In this document: positions 1 through 10,931 of the stretch, one piece after another
How positions within the stretch are numbered: the first letter of the stretch is position 1
How the letters are laid out: the number at the start of each line of letters is the position of its first letter
From: Hypomyces perniciosus
Taxonomy: Eukaryota; Ascomycota; Sordariomycetes; Hypocreales; Hypocreaceae
Direction: 5' to 3'
Assembly (NCBI GenBank): GCA_008477525.1
Contig: SPDT01000013.1
Coordinates: 977,501 to 1,041,500, forward strand
Length of the DNA stretch: 64,000 nt
Notes under the pieces: generated by a model
The model's database searches: none
Told to the model about the DNA's origin: nothing
Seen by the model: only the letters and a program-made list of their open reading frames with translations
Translations under genes and position numbers: made by a program

Positions 1-1673
1 GGCTGTAGACAGCTCCTCAGTGAGGAATATAGTCATGGTGGATTTCCCCTTGCCTGGGTTCCCATGGAGCCACAGAACATGAGTCATTGGGCTCTCTGGG
101 TGCGACGTCTGCTTGGAATCAAGCCAGGTAGTGAGCTCTTCTGTGCCAAGTATCCATTCGCAGGTGCCGTGAGCGCGGCCTCCCTTCTTGCGTTTTAATG
201 CCTGCCTGTCTTCAGACAGATCGGTCAGGAAGAGATCGCGTAGACAGCGTCCAGCCTCCGGCCTCTTCGTGCAGGCGTCTAGGCAGTCTGTTAGCAAGAC
301 TCGGTGAATAGATATAGAAAAGACTTGCATGTTCTATCAGTAATAATCGGACTTGCTGTCGATAGTGTTAGTGAGGTGTGTATATTAATGGGGGACAGAG
401 ACGCGTACGATCTTGCCGACGTCGAACGACATCCTTTGCATTGTCACACATCTCAAAAATCTTCGCCGACACCGTTAAGAATGAGCGGTCGTCCTGGTCA
501 CGGTATTTATTTATTTTCAAGTGGTCTTTTTAGAGGGCATATCTGTCAAGGCCCGGGATGCAAGCGGACGCCTCTTCCACGACCTGAGGATATAAGTGCA
601 GGCTCTGGACATTGACAGTTCATACATACCATTCCTTTTACCATTCCTCCTATTCCAACCCGCTGCCCATAGTCCGTTTCGTAGAGTTCGCTAAAACAAG
701 AGACGGGCGTCAATAGCCTATTGCGCAGTCGGCAGAAGCGATGCAATTTATCCAATAGCACAGGGCTGTCGAAGTCAAGGTCCCGAATAATTCCGTTATG
801 CGAGCCTACTGGCTGCATAAGTTGCATAACGGACTCGGCAAAGGGTTGCCACTTCGTGCCCCGGAAAGGAGTGCCAAGGAAAACGAAACCGACAGTCACC
901 TCCGGCAGGTATTTGAACATGTCCTCGGAGTTGGCGTATAGGAGACCCTCGAACCTTAGGTTAGCCAAGGTCATAGCAATAGTGGGTATGCCAGCTTACA
1001 TCGACGATGACATTTCCTCCTAGACTATGGCCGACAAAGACAATCGGACGGCGAGAGGCGTCGCCATCTCGGAATGAGTGCACGCTATGCACAAGCTCCT
1101 CTCCACAGAGCTGGAGGCGCGTCTTTAGGGCGTCGGCGTGCCATTTCGAGTCATAGTTGTAGGCGATAATCCTTGCTTTGGGCACTTTGGCAGGCAGCAT
1201 GTCAGGGTCTCGAAGCCAGTTGATACACCTGTCGCCGTCTTTCCATGTCCACGACCAGTCAACATTCGACCCAAGGCCATGTACAGCAATGATGCTGCCT
1301 TGGTTAGATCGGCGTTCTCTGGAATGACTCTCGAGTTCAAAACTTACTCAACCTCGGGCTCTCCATTGCCATTCTCGGTCGGCACAGGGTACAGTATCTC
1401 AAGCGGCTGTCGGGTACAATTCTACAACGGTATTAATATATTTCCTGTTCGACGGTGGAACCCACAAACATCTTTTGTCCCTTCTGGAGAGTCATTAGCG
1501 GAATGTTCCTCTTGCATGGTTTCGAGCTGCGGTCGCGAGACTGGCAAAGATTCCTTTCCTGCTGACTGCCATAGGTTCGTAACGGTGGCAATGACAGCTC
1601 GAATGCAGTTGAACCCAGTTCGCACAAGGCCCATAATAACCACAAGTAGCACTAAGAGCTGTTTGGTGAACAT
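1..1673 (-). pseudogene. NLR-like protein: N-terminal alpha/beta hydrolase + NACHT NTPase, interrupted, 3' part outside window
   Basis: Runs leftward off the window edge. The chosen ATG (1673) opens with a hydrophobic stretch (about residues 5-17) that may anchor the protein. Then follow the start of an alpha/beta-hydrolase domain (HGLGSNVDWSW, just after a probable intron near 1346-1296), the nucleophile elbow GHSLGG (about 1030) and, near the edge, a Walker A loop GNPGKGKST (about 45-70). This order is typical of fungal STAND/NLR proteins linked to heterokaryon incompatibility and non-self recognition. Further introns are likely around 1484-1437 and 636-598, with an unresolved one between about 400 and 330. 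Oddity: after the conserved-looking GLDRYAL the frame meets TAA (530-532) and then continues as KDHLKINKY...RSFLTVS, a segment expected to be one domain. No intron removes this stop neatly, so the copy is probably inactive. The hydrolase and NACHT calls are sound; exon borders are approximate. Confidence 0.75.
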
Positions 1674-2135
1674 GGTAACAGGAACTCATTGGATTGCAGA
1701 GAGCGGCGTCGATCTCGTAAACTCGAGAGGTAATTGGTTGTCGAACGAGCAATTCTTGAACTCGATATTTGATTGACAAGAATCATGAGGAGAGAGAACA
1801 AAATGGAACGAAGATGCACCACGAGAAGGCTGCTGGGCAGGTTGGGCACGGATTCGGAAGCGGGGTGTTATTCCATGTTGGGGTGTGAGTGCCAAGCGTC
1901 AATCACAGCCTCTCGTCAGCTGAGTAACCGTGTGTTGATACTTTGCACATGTGGTTGGTTTCCGAGAAGCCACTGACGACCAAACAGCCTCTCAGTACGG
2001 AGGATACAATGGTGTGATGGGCGCGGATTTATATCGTAATGTGGACGGTTTATTGAACTTACAAGGAAACCTGAACACCTAGACTGGTATCTTTGCCATC
2101 TCATCGTCACTTGCTCAACATCATCAAGACTCGTC
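1674..2135. other. Divergent intergenic region
   Basis: Lies between two genes that point away from each other, so it should carry both promoters. No gene, repeat or clear TATA box was recognised. Confidence 0.5.
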
Positions 2136-2737
2136 ATGTCTTCCAAAACCCCGTCGGCTGGAGCTCCCGGCCTCTTCTCAAGCCCTGGCCATCACCGAGG
2201 CAGCAGGCTGCCCCTCTATCTCCTTCGACATGACTTTGGTCTTGTCGCTTTCGGGCTTCTGTTCGGCTTCGTCGTGCCCATGACTCCATATCCACGCCTC
2301 GCCCCCACAGCGCACATCCAATTTGCAGCTGAAGGCACCATGGTTCTCGCTGCGGGTCTGCTACTTCAATCAGATCCATTTCCCAGGGTCGCCAAGGATG
2401 GAAACCCACCGCAGAGAGTCCCTCTGGCAGATAGACTAGGCTGGTGGCAGAGACGCATCGTCTACTGGGGCTTTGCGGGCATCTGGGTCACTCTCATGTC
2501 TGAGGCGGCGAATGCATGGTGGGGGACGCAGTGGGTGTTGGGATTGGCGCATCAAGCTGCTGGGCTGACTGACGAGGGTCCAGCTAGGAGATGGATGGAG
2601 ATGGTGGTTGCTGCAGCACACTGGCCATTTGCAATGGGTCTTGCTATCGTGGTGAGTGCTTTTGAAGTGAGCGAGAATGATGCTCGACTAATTGTATGTG
2701 CGTATAGTGGCCCACCATCTTTTCTTCGTTGTGGTGA
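2136..2737 (+). CDS. Small multi-pass membrane protein, hydroxylaminobenzene-mutase-like
   Basis: About 180 residues with four hydrophobic segments. The first pair carries a pattern (GFVVPMTPYPRLAPTAHIQF...G) that resembles the PRM-LSAHLEG signature of bacterial hydroxylaminobenzene mutase-like proteins. The second half has ANAWWGTQWVLGLAHQAAG followed by W-x-E, also seen in that family. Catalytic activity is not shown; many fungal relatives are uncharacterised. The 3' end is uncertain. A consensus intron (GTGAGT at 2652 to TATAG at 2707) gives a short tail ending at 2737. Another frame across the same acceptor would give a more hydrophobic tail (AHHLFFVVVM), but it needs a phase-1 donor that I do not see. 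Without splicing the frame stays open to 2789. Confidence 0.55.
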
Positions 2738-3327
2738 TGGTCCACTGAATGAGTTTGAATGCAATCGACATTTTGCTTTCCAGGGCTGATGGTCAGATGC
2801 TCAAAAATCGCTGGAGTGTAATATCTCAAAATTGCACTGGGGCCCAACTCTTTCCGTAGTAATAATGGTTTCGGAAGAGATTCACTTCGTGCCCCAGAGA
2901 ATGAGATGTTAGGCGTTGCCAATGGATTCATGCCGTGTGGGATATCTGATCCAGGATCAATAAATCTATGAAATCAGCTTGAGCAGAACCATGGATCGAT
3001 CGTACCGTTGGGTGGAAGGGGATTGTGCTTCATGTCCTGCGGCTCATCCCGTTCAACATGTAGCAGCTTCGAGAGTAACGATGCAAATAATACATCAGCA
3101 TTGGAATCTATAAATGTATCACAGCATAGAGGATCTAGGAATTAAATGCAAATGTGCTGGATGGATGGTTTCATTCACATCATAGACCAACCACCCCTCC
3201 ACCCATGGTGAGGCCGACTGCCTTCGACCCATCGATAGCCAACCTATGGAGAGGGAATATAGATATCGTTTTCGCCAAGGAAAAAAATACCAAATAGTAC
3301 TTTAAAAATTTGCCCTGGTCTACTTCA
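2738..3327. other. Convergent intergenic region
   Basis: 3' flanks of the membrane protein gene and the chitinase gene. No further gene or repeat seen. Confidence 0.5.
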
Positions 3328-4329
3328 TTAGCAAGCCTTGCCAGTCGTCAGGATGCTCTTGGCCTGCTGAGCGTAGGTACTCTGATTGTTGACGTTGGAG
3401 TCAGAGAAGGCAGCGTTCCACATCATGACACCACCAAAAGCGGCGTTGTTCTTGTGCTGGGAGACAAGAGTGGCAAGGTCCGTGGGAGGGAGGAAGAACT
3501 TGGCACCACCGCTCGTCCCGGTGGCAGCAAGGTGAGAGGCAGGGACACCAATGAAGATCTTTGCATTGGAGGAGGGAGTGTCGGCAATATTTTTGGTCCA
3601 TTCGTTAAAGTTAATGGTGCCATCGGTCAAACAGACCTCGTTGTTGTAGAACTGGATGAAGAGGAAGTCGAACTGAGCCTTGGTAATGATCTGCTGCATA
3701 TTGGGCTCGGGGATAGGGCACTGAGGAGCACCGCTGATGTAGAACTTCTGAGTGCCGAAGTTGGAGCGCAGCTTGCTGATGAGGAACTGATAATTGTCGT
3801 TGCCATTGTTGCTCTCAATGTCAAAGTCGAAGCCATCGACGGCAACGTCACCGAAAGGCCGGGGCACATTTCCTTTGCCACTACTACCAAATGCGTCCCA
3901 CAGGTTCTGACCGATAGTCTCAGCCTCCTCTTGGGACTGGAGAGAGTAGCTACCAATAGCACCACCGATGGACAGCAGAACCTTGACACCATTGGCCTTG
4001 CAAGTGGCAATGGCCTGGGCGAGTTGGCCACAACCCTCGCCCTTGCCGGTGCTGTCGATGACACAGGAGTTAATACGGCCTGAGGGAATAGTAGTGCCAT
4101 TGCCGTAGTTGTATAAGAAAGCCAGAGCAAGGATGTCAATACCAGAGTTCTCCTGGCAGTAGGTGGACAGATCTGCGTTCTCGGCAGAAGTAGAGCCATA
4201 TCCATTTTGACCCCAATAAACTACAACCTGCGAGCCACCGCTCCGCTGGCGAGTGGTGAGACGGTTGGGGGCGGCCAGCGCGATGGTGGCCATCAGACCA
4301 AGGCTAGTGACACCAGTAGAGAATAGCAT
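3328..4329 (-). CDS. Secreted class III (GH18) endochitinase
   Basis: A 333-residue protein that hydrolyses beta-1,4 links of chitin in the wall or in outside substrates. It starts with a signal peptide (about residues 1-20, ending TIALAA). The chitinase fold begins with VVVYWGQNGYGST, as in plant and fungal class III enzymes such as hevamine. The GH18 catalytic motif DGFDFDIE spans residues 165-172, making E172 the acid/base, and SIGG (about 120-123) is the second conserved strand. FIQFYNN and GVMMWNAAF are typical distal motifs. No chitin-binding module, Ser/Thr-rich tail or GPI signal follows; the protein ends soon after the barrel. It has no introns. A TATA box lies about 215 bp upstream. 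Well supported as to family; substrate preference cannot be read from sequence. Confidence 0.95.
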   Translation of the reverse strand: MLFSTGVTSLGLMATIALAAPNRLTTRQRSGGSQVVVYWGQNGYGSTSAENADLSTYCQENSGIDILALAFLYNYGNGTTIPSGRINSCVIDSTGKGEGCGQLAQAIATCKANGVKVLLSIGGAIGSYSLQSQEEAETIGQNLWDAFGSSGKGNVPRPFGDVAVDGFDFDIESNNGNDNYQFLISKLRSNFGTQKFYISGAPQCPIPEPNMQQIITKAQFDFLFIQFYNNEVCLTDGTINFNEWTKNIADTPSSNAKIFIGVPASHLAATGTSGGAKFFLPPTDLATLVSQHKNNAAFGGVMMWNAAFSDSNVNNQSTYAQQAKSILTTGKAC

Positions 4330-4543
4330 CTTGATGGTTGATATGCGAGAGATGCTGCTAAAAGAAATGAGAAGAGGGTGTAAATACAGCGAAGAAAAGA
4401 GTTGTCAAAGGGCTGAATCCGGCAGCAAATGGGGAATGGACAATCCTTCAAGGACCTCTGAAGAAAAACATGTTCAAGTAGAAGAGTAGTGAATGAAATG
4501 GGGATGAGTTGTGAAGGTGGGAATGAAGAGGCAGATGAGGCTG

Positions 4544-4551
4544 TATTTATA
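4544..4551 (-). promoter_or_regulatory. TATA box of the chitinase gene
   Basis: TATAAATA on the minus strand, about 215 bp upstream of the chitinase ATG, implying a long 5' leader. Confidence 0.5.
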
Positions 4552-4559
4552 CTCGTGCG

Positions 4560-5847
4560 ATGAGAAGCATCGCGTTTGACAACTTCAACTTCATCACAGA
4601 AGCCTCACAGCTAATAGCCCCCCCAACAACCACAAGGGAACGTGACATTCAGGACATGCACTCTATGCATCAACTCGTGGGTGTGAAGTCGAACCATTTC
4701 CGTCTCTACCGAATCGCCTTGGAAAGCGCACATTAAGTTGACGTCGTGCGACTTGAGAGACTAGCCGAACCAGTGATGGGGGTGACCCTGCAACAGCCAT
4801 CTCCGTGCGGCCCTTTCGCCAGAGGCACGGGGAAGAATGATATGAGCAAAGCCGACTGCCTGGTGGTTCAGTCGAGACACCAACTTGAGACCTCCGAGCT
4901 AGGTGATGTCCATCCATCATGATGCTTTACAGACAAAAGCTTCGCTTTTCACCTGATGGTATCTTCAATGCTTATAGTAAGGAGCGTCAAATGATCGTCC
5001 ACCAATGCCAATCTTGACAGACGTCTTCATTCTGGCAGTGAGGTGCAAAATCGCCAGATGATGCTCTATACCCCGTACTGAGCGGAGGGGTCTGGCCTGA
5101 GGCTGAATTTAATATTGAGCAGCCCATTTGCTGTTTCATCATCGACGATGCTTCTAGGTGAAACCGCCCTGTCCGCGGGGCCAAGATAGGAAGATGGTGC
5201 GTAGTATATGCATCTAATACCCATAAGATCGGATACTAGTAGTGAGTGTGGGGTTTCCTGACTGGGACAGTTAGTACGAAGTACGAAGTACGTGAGTTGT
5301 TTATTGCATGTAAACGTCTACCTTTTGGTGGGTGTGTGGAATGCTTGTGCAGACAGAGTCGCATTCCAAGGCGTGGGAGTGCCTGTTGATAGCTTCAGCT
5401 CAGCAGTGCGTGCCTTGGAAAAGTAAAGTTAGAACGAAAGTGCGTAAATGCCGCATCCTCAACAATTATCAGAAACACTTCCTCAGCCTGAAGCCTCACT
5501 CTCCACCGGTTCGGAGTATTATTGGAGCGAAATGTCCAACTTTGGAATGGCATCATGTCTGGATAGGCAAATAGGAAAGTTGACGGGAAAGCCGGCAGCT
5601 TACTTCGTACTTTGCGATCTGGACGAAGTATGAAGAAGGTAAGCAGATTAAAGCAGACATACGAAGTAGATCAATTAATATTGATATACCTAAAGGTGTT
5701 CGCCTCTTATTAGTTGGCCCCAAAATTCCTGAGCCACCCCAAAAATCGAACCACCTTGACTTTCCCCTCAATTAGTTTCATTTACGCTGTATTTTCCACG
5801 TAAACAAAACAACAGCCTGTGTTAGACAACCATATACTACTACCATT
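4560..5847. other. Gene-poor intergenic region
   Basis: No convincing coding sequence. It contains copies of the TACGAAGTA microrepeat (5275-5292, and degraded copies around 5605-5670). Confidence 0.5.
5275..5292 (+). repeat. Tandem TACGAAG microrepeat
   Basis: TACGAAGTACGAAGTACG: a 7-bp unit repeated head to tail. The same core recurs at many intergenic sites of the window (see the separate finding). Confidence 0.8.
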
Positions 5848-6351
5848 ATGACAACCCAAGTCGCCGCTTTCAAAGCCGCGGCAGCTGTATTAGCTGATTG
5901 CGATTGCCCTCCTCGTCCAAGCGTGAGAAAGCCCCTTTCTATTCGCGCCGCTGCCGTCAAATTTGGCGTCAGTCGATCAAGCGTGACCCGAGCAGTCGCC
6001 TCTATCCAACGGGCTGATCCTTCTCCTCTCCCTCCTGGGCGGCCCCGATCCCTTACGAAGGATGAAGACGACTCCCTCGTTGCGTACATACATTGGCTTC
6101 AACGAGGCGGACTTTCTGCAACCAAAGCACAGGTTGTGAGCGCTGCCAATGAACTCCGACGACGAAGAGACCCGAACGCACCCGACCTTAACAAAATGTG
6201 GTATTATAGGTGGCTTAAAGACCACCCGGAAGTGCAGAAAACCGACATCAAAGCTGTCAAGAAGTCCCGCAAGTCCTCTGAGACCTCAAATATCGAAAGC
6301 ATCAAGACTTTTCTTGAGAACCTATCGAAGATAATGGACGAGGCCTCTTAA
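5848..6351 (+). CDS. Solo HTH (psq + Tc5/CENP-B) DNA-binding protein, pogo-type transposase N-terminus
   Basis: 167 residues. Residues about 28-55 (PLSIRAAAVKFGVSRSSVTRAV) form a helix-turn-helix of the psq type. Residues about 62-125 (GRPRSLTKDEDDSLVAYI ... KMWYYRWLKDHPEV) form a CENP-B/Tc5-type second HTH. This pair is the DNA-binding half of pogo/Fot1-like Tc1-mariner transposases. In full transposases a DDE nuclease domain follows. Here the frame stops just after KTFLENLSKIMDE, where that domain should begin, and no DDE remnant is seen in the next 270 bp. It is either a truncated transposon relic or a domesticated binding protein. The 5' reading frame is clean. No terminal inverted repeats were found by eye. 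Confidence 0.75.
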   Translation: MTTQVAAFKAAAAVLADCDCPPRPSVRKPLSIRAAAVKFGVSRSSVTRAVASIQRADPSPLPPGRPRSLTKDEDDSLVAYIHWLQRGGLSATKAQVVSAANELRRRRDPNAPDLNKMWYYRWLKDHPEVQKTDIKAVKKSRKSSETSNIESIKTFLENLSKIMDEAS

Positions 6352-6627
6352 TCACTTACAAAGCGGGTAGAGTACATAATATTAGCCACACAGCCCCTTT
6401 CAGGAGTACCCGAATCGACGCGTACGTTTTCCAGCCAGAGGCGTACAACTAAGCTATATTCGGACTAGGTTATAGGTACAGGCAGCATTAAAGGCAATCG
6501 TAGTTTACTTTGTACGCGTCTTTAATTAAGTGCATAGAAATGTATAGAAATATATCAACTCCATTTCAATATCGTAACGGATGCTATAAATACGGAACAT
6601 GTATTGCATTATTCAATGCGAAGCCAT

Positions 6628-7302
6628 TTACACAAAAGTCAGCTTGCCAAAGAACTTGGAGATGTGGAAGCTGGCCTTGTCAGGTGGGTTCCATGCCCCC
6701 AATTCTTGGTCTGGGAACGTGTCTGGGCCGACCACAGTCCTGAAAAAGTTCATCCTCCACTTTGTGCCCTTGGCTTTGCCGACATTGACATTGAACAGGC
6801 CCAATGGGATCACAGCGTGGCTTTTCCACGTCTTGGCCGGCTTGTTGAGAACCGTCTTTGCGCTGAATCCGTCCCCAAAAGGATCCGAAACGAAGAAGTG
6901 ATCAAAAGGCGTACCGGGGGCGCGGTTCTTGGAAGGGTTGTATATGAATGCTTGGTACGTGACGTTGTTGGGGTTCACCTCGAACTCGAGATACGTCTGC
7001 GGGTCGTCGGTGCCTTGGTAGATGAAGGCCTCCATGACCTCGTATTCCCAGATGTTGTCATTGGTGCCCTGGGACGAGTTGAAGTAGAAATGGATCTCAT
7101 CATAAGCAGTGAAGGTGATCTCGAGGTTCCTGTCCGTGTAGCAGAGGTCGACTTGGGTGCGCGGGAAGTCCTTCTTGTCAGGGACGGACTTGTTGTACCT
7201 GATGGTGCCGACCCGAGGGCAAGCGGGCACGTCAAGGCTGGGCGTTGCGCAGGCTGCGGCAGCAAGGCCCAAGACCGTGGTAAACGTGAGAAGGTGATGC
7301 AT
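6628..7302 (-). CDS. Secreted CBM9-like (DOMON-type) carbohydrate-binding protein
   Basis: 224 residues with a clear signal peptide (LLTFTTVLGLAAAACA). The mature part is one beta-rich domain with the pattern IWEYEVMEAFI, DDPQTYLEFEVNPNN and QAFIYNP, matching the fungal single-domain CBM9-like group. It is probably extracellular and binds sugar or glycoprotein; no catalytic domain is attached. Two N-x-S/T glycosylation sites are seen. It has no intron. A TATA box (7379-7386) stands about 77 bp upstream of the start, supporting the chosen ATG. The ligand is unknown. Confidence 0.75.
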   Translation of the reverse strand: MHHLLTFTTVLGLAAAACATPSLDVPACPRVGTIRYNKSVPDKKDFPRTQVDLCYTDRNLEITFTAYDEIHFYFNSSQGTNDNIWEYEVMEAFIYQGTDDPQTYLEFEVNPNNVTYQAFIYNPSKNRAPGTPFDHFFVSDPFGDGFSAKTVLNKPAKTWKSHAVIPLGLFNVNVGKAKGTKWRMNFFRTVVGPDTFPDQELGAWNPPDKASFHISKFFGKLTFV

Positions 7303-7378
7303 CCTGACCGAGTGAAACTTGCTATTTTCCTTTCTCTTCCCCTTGTGGCGCTGTTTAAAGACCGGCGTAGCTGAAGCC

Positions 7379-7386
7379 TTATATAC
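7379..7386 (-). promoter_or_regulatory. TATA box of the CBM9-like gene
   Basis: Reads TATATAAG on the minus strand, about 77 bp upstream of the ATG. Confidence 0.6.
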
Positions 7387-8854
7387 CCATTCGTGATAGC
7401 CATTGCTTTGTCTGTTTATGGCCTCTGCAGGTCCCAGCTTTCAGCTCCCAGAGCCTTGAGCTCTGCATAGCGGGGGAATGTGACGTTACAAAATCCCATC
7501 TTGGCAGCTGGTTATTACATCGCATCATGATGGTTCTGGGCCAGTCGGTGCAGCCACAAATCGGCCAACCAGCCATTTACATCCTCATAACGGTCTGTCG
7601 TGTCTGTACCGAGTACGCTTTGCTATTTGAGACGTCCCTTGCATCTGATCCCTTGCTGCGAGTTGAGATTATCGCTAACGACTCCTTTCCACCGCCAATC
7701 GATTGAGCAAGGCTCACTGGCATCCTGGTGGATCGCGGGGTTTAGCCTGCAGGGGGGGGGGATTATGCGCGTGTTGTTGATAACGCTGGCAGCACGCTGG
7801 ATCAACATGAGATCCTTGATGCATACCATCGTGTATATGGTTCAACTGGGATACTACATTACATTACTAGTACTTGTCAATCCCTGTCTCACTCTTCGTC
7901 CGCATGATTCTATCCTACCAGTATGTACGAAGCAGGGGTTTACTCAACTGAGTTATCAACAACCACGAGCTTTTCTGGGCCTTCACTAGACCATTTAGGC
8001 TTAATATATTTCAGTGGCATTTACGATGTACTACTCGACGACACTAATACTACAGACATCACTAATCTACTACAAGCAGTAATGCATACTTACAAATGCG
8101 GAGTAGTATGGCCTTATTAGTCCTTGTGTGCCGACCAAGCATGCATGCATTCTCGGTTATGGATCCTTGTCGGGTCATCTCTATCCCCAGGCGAGAGCTT
8201 GGCGAACAAACACAATACGGAATACTCCGTACGGCCACATCATGGCGTGCGGCCTGCTCAATTGGGGGAATTCCGAGATGGCATGGCATTTGCCCTCGGT
8301 CTTTTTGTGCTACCTAGGTGTACGAAGCTCTGGTGATTGTTTGCCCGACTTATTCAGCTGCAGGTCTCAGAGCATTATTTCGGTCGGGTAGGGCCTCATC
8401 GGACACAAATTGGCGGATTAGAGCATTCTCAATCATGTCGAGTTTAAATGTCTCTGCTTAGATGGGCGATGTCCAATTACCCCAAATTTGCGATCCGACC
8501 ACAACATTAATACTACACCTAAGATGGCAAGGAATCTAAAGAATAGGTACCAGTACGGCCCCAGGATATTAGCGTTGGAGAAAACAAGAGTTTGGATCTA
8601 TTGTACTCCGTATGGTTGAAGAGTTAACAGCAACGGATCCCGTTTCCCCACGAATAGAGCTCAGCCTTAGTAAATTCGGGCTGTACTTCGTACGAAGCAC
8701 TCCGTTGGTCATTTTGATGGCCCGACAGCCCGAGAACGAGGGATGACGACACCTGTACAGTGGGAATCATATCGTGGGGCAAATCCAAGCAAGAATGAAG
8801 TTGTTGTACGAAGTAATATGTAGGATATGGCAATGCACGTAAAGCCCATGCTAT
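7387..8854. other. Intergenic region with microrepeats
   Basis: No gene recognised. Contains TACGAAG/ACTCCGTA elements at about 7926, 8227, 8604, 8695-8706 (palindrome CTTCGTACGAAG) and 8807, and a G9 run at about 7752. Confidence 0.5.
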
Positions 8855-9707
8855 TCATAATGCCCACTCTCGAGCCCGCTCATCAATAAACTCACACATT
8901 GGCTCTATGTGTGACAAAAATGGTGAGTGGCCAGCGTTCTCAAGGTCCAGTTCATGCCAGGACAATCCGCTCATTGAGACCATCATATTCTGTGCGATGT
9001 GAGGAATGGCACGGTCCTGATGGCATTTGACGTATGCACGGCGCCCGTTAAAGCTCTCAGACGCCCACGCGGGAGGCGGACTCGGGGTACTAAAAGGGCC
9101 GTATGACTGCAACTTCATCCCCTTGAGGGCCTTGTCAATCAACGGTTTGTCGTCGATGTTATTGTAAAACACCTCCTCCGGTTTGTCGACATCGAGCTGC
9201 CATGTTTCCTCCTACACCCGCCAATGTCAGTATTTGCCAGACAGGGGGGATCAGACGACCCATTTGTATATTGGTGCTCTTTCTTACGTTCAGAAGATGC
9301 CATGGTTCCAGCTTTGCGCCCGGCAACTTGCTGACCAGCACGTCTCCTTCATTGGCGACAAATGCACACATGAAGATCAAGCCAATGATGCCGCCTTTGC
9401 CATAGCCCGCACCCTGCCGTTCTGCCTTGCTTAGGCCATTTGCTGCGGCTGCACCTGGGCAGCCGCCATACGAGTGCATGATGACAATGACATCTTTCCC
9501 CTGATCGATTTCCGGCATCAGGACATTGTTGCGAATGAAGTCAGCATCAACAGCCACCGTCTGCTTGTGTGCCTCTCTAGAGCCGACAGATGGGAGCTGC
9601 AGCGAGTTAGTAGGGTAGCCGGCGTCGTTGAGTCGTTGCGCAAAGAGTTCAAAATGATCCGGCGTGTGCCATGCGCCTGGAACGAGGACGATTGTCGGCT
9701 TTGACAT
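8855..9707 (-). CDS. Alpha/beta hydrolase (salicylate-esterase-like), one intron
   Basis: Two exons, 9707-9288 and 9211-8855. The intron (9287-9212, GTAAGA...GTGTAG) joins the frames exactly and gives 258 residues. The start is MSKPTIVLVPGAWHTPDHF, whose GAWH provides the oxyanion-hole region. The nucleophile elbow is HSYGG with S79. The C-terminal ENAGHSPF supplies the catalytic His (about H235). No signal peptide, so probably cytosolic. The family (AB_hydrolase_6) includes methyl-ester hydrolases of plants and fungal esterases acting on small aromatic or metabolite esters. It is divergent from the cupin gene at 11.8 kb and may belong to the cluster up to 20.1 kb. The substrate is not known. 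Confidence 0.85.
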
Positions 9708-10479
9708 GTTTTTTCACTATCTCCGCCCTTGAGATTGAAAGGGCTTCTATAGGTATCGAGGATGAGAGATGAGAGAAGACGGCAACGACCAAACAGACCA
9801 CTGGGAGATATTATACGATCCCCATTCGTTGATCCATATTTTTAGCCTTCAGCACTATCATTCCAAATACTCGGAGGCGCCGCCGAAGGGCGAGTCTAGG
9901 GGACACTATTATGTACTACTCTGGGTCAGTTGGTGGTGTCGTGGGGATTCGTCGGATATTCAGCATTTGACTTCCTTATTATCTGACTCGCCATCTCCTG
10001 GTGATTTTACCACCTTTTCGGTCAGGTTGAAGATTCCGGGGCATTAAAACCCGATACAAACTATTTAGAAACGATGAAGCGCCACCCATTCTGTCGGATA
10101 ACGTCGGTCTAGCTGTTGAAAGGATTAGAAATTGGGTATGCGAGGGAGTCGGTGATCTTATGTGAGGTGAAACAGAACGCGCGTCGTTCCCTTTTCTATG
10201 ATAAAAGGGCTTGAAGGGGGGTCAATTAGGATGAAAAGGACAAGGTCAACAGACACACAGAACACGGTGTAATAGAGTGGAAATTCAGACGGTGTTCAGA
10301 CAGACTACACAACCGTGATACGCAACACATTCACTCTTCTGAAACTTCGCTTCATTCTTAGCCCATCCCATTTCGTCATTCTCCTGACAGTGAGGACTGA
10401 CCAGTATCGTTTGTGGCCTCTTCAATCTTGTCTTGCGCCCTTCTGCCGTTATCAGAATCCGCCAAGAATCGCAAGTTCC
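9708..10479. other. Intergenic region
   Basis: Promoter side of the alpha/beta hydrolase. No gene recognised. Confidence 0.4.
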
Positions 10480-10931
10480 ACTTACCCCTTTCATCGGGAG
10501 GATATCACCATCCTCAGTGACCCTACCGATACAAACGTATTCTTACTGGATCAGCCCCATATAGCGCGCGGTTTCACTACTACCACGTCAACAGATGAGA
10601 TGACTACAAGTCTCACGCAGTCTCTGTACTAGCTTGGAATTCTACTGCTGGAATTATACTTCGGCAAAAGGCTGGCAGATTAACCCTCGAGAAAGGTATG
10701 GCCCAGGGGAGGGAACGAAAGGAGCAAATCGTGTTCGATATTATGGCTGCGAGAGATTGGCAATGCGAAGTGATTGAAGAAGCCGGCTCAGCCTACTCAG
10801 AGGCCGTTGCCTGGTGTCTTGGGGGCAATAGGAGCACACCACCGGAGGTTTGGAGGCAGGAAATGCTGAGGAAGGTTGTTTTGCCGTTGCAACGTTGTCA
10901 GGAATATTTCGCAAGTGCTGGGGCGGTATGA
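10480..10931 (+). pseudogene. Fragment resembling the C-terminus of a fungal HeLo-associated (DUF7580-type) protein
   Basis: Reading-frame pieces HREDITIL...LLDQPHIARGF (about 10496-10575) and, in another frame, SAYSEAVAWCL...WRQEMLRKVVLPLQRCQEYF (about 10785-10910). They recall the end of DUF7580 proteins, where a 'PYxxRxF' block is followed by 'AVxWCL ... VVEPLQRC'. The two parts are not in one frame and no clean intron joins them, so this is most likely a decayed or truncated copy. The family call is from pattern memory and is tentative. Confidence 0.3.

Noticed and set aside
3310..4083. Long plus-strand frame opposite the chitinase
   Set aside because: Antisense shadow of the GH18 gene with no domain of its own.
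6604..7374. 256-codon plus-strand frame opposite the CBM9-like gene
   Set aside because: Composition-driven shadow; the minus-strand gene has a signal peptide, TATA box and domain.
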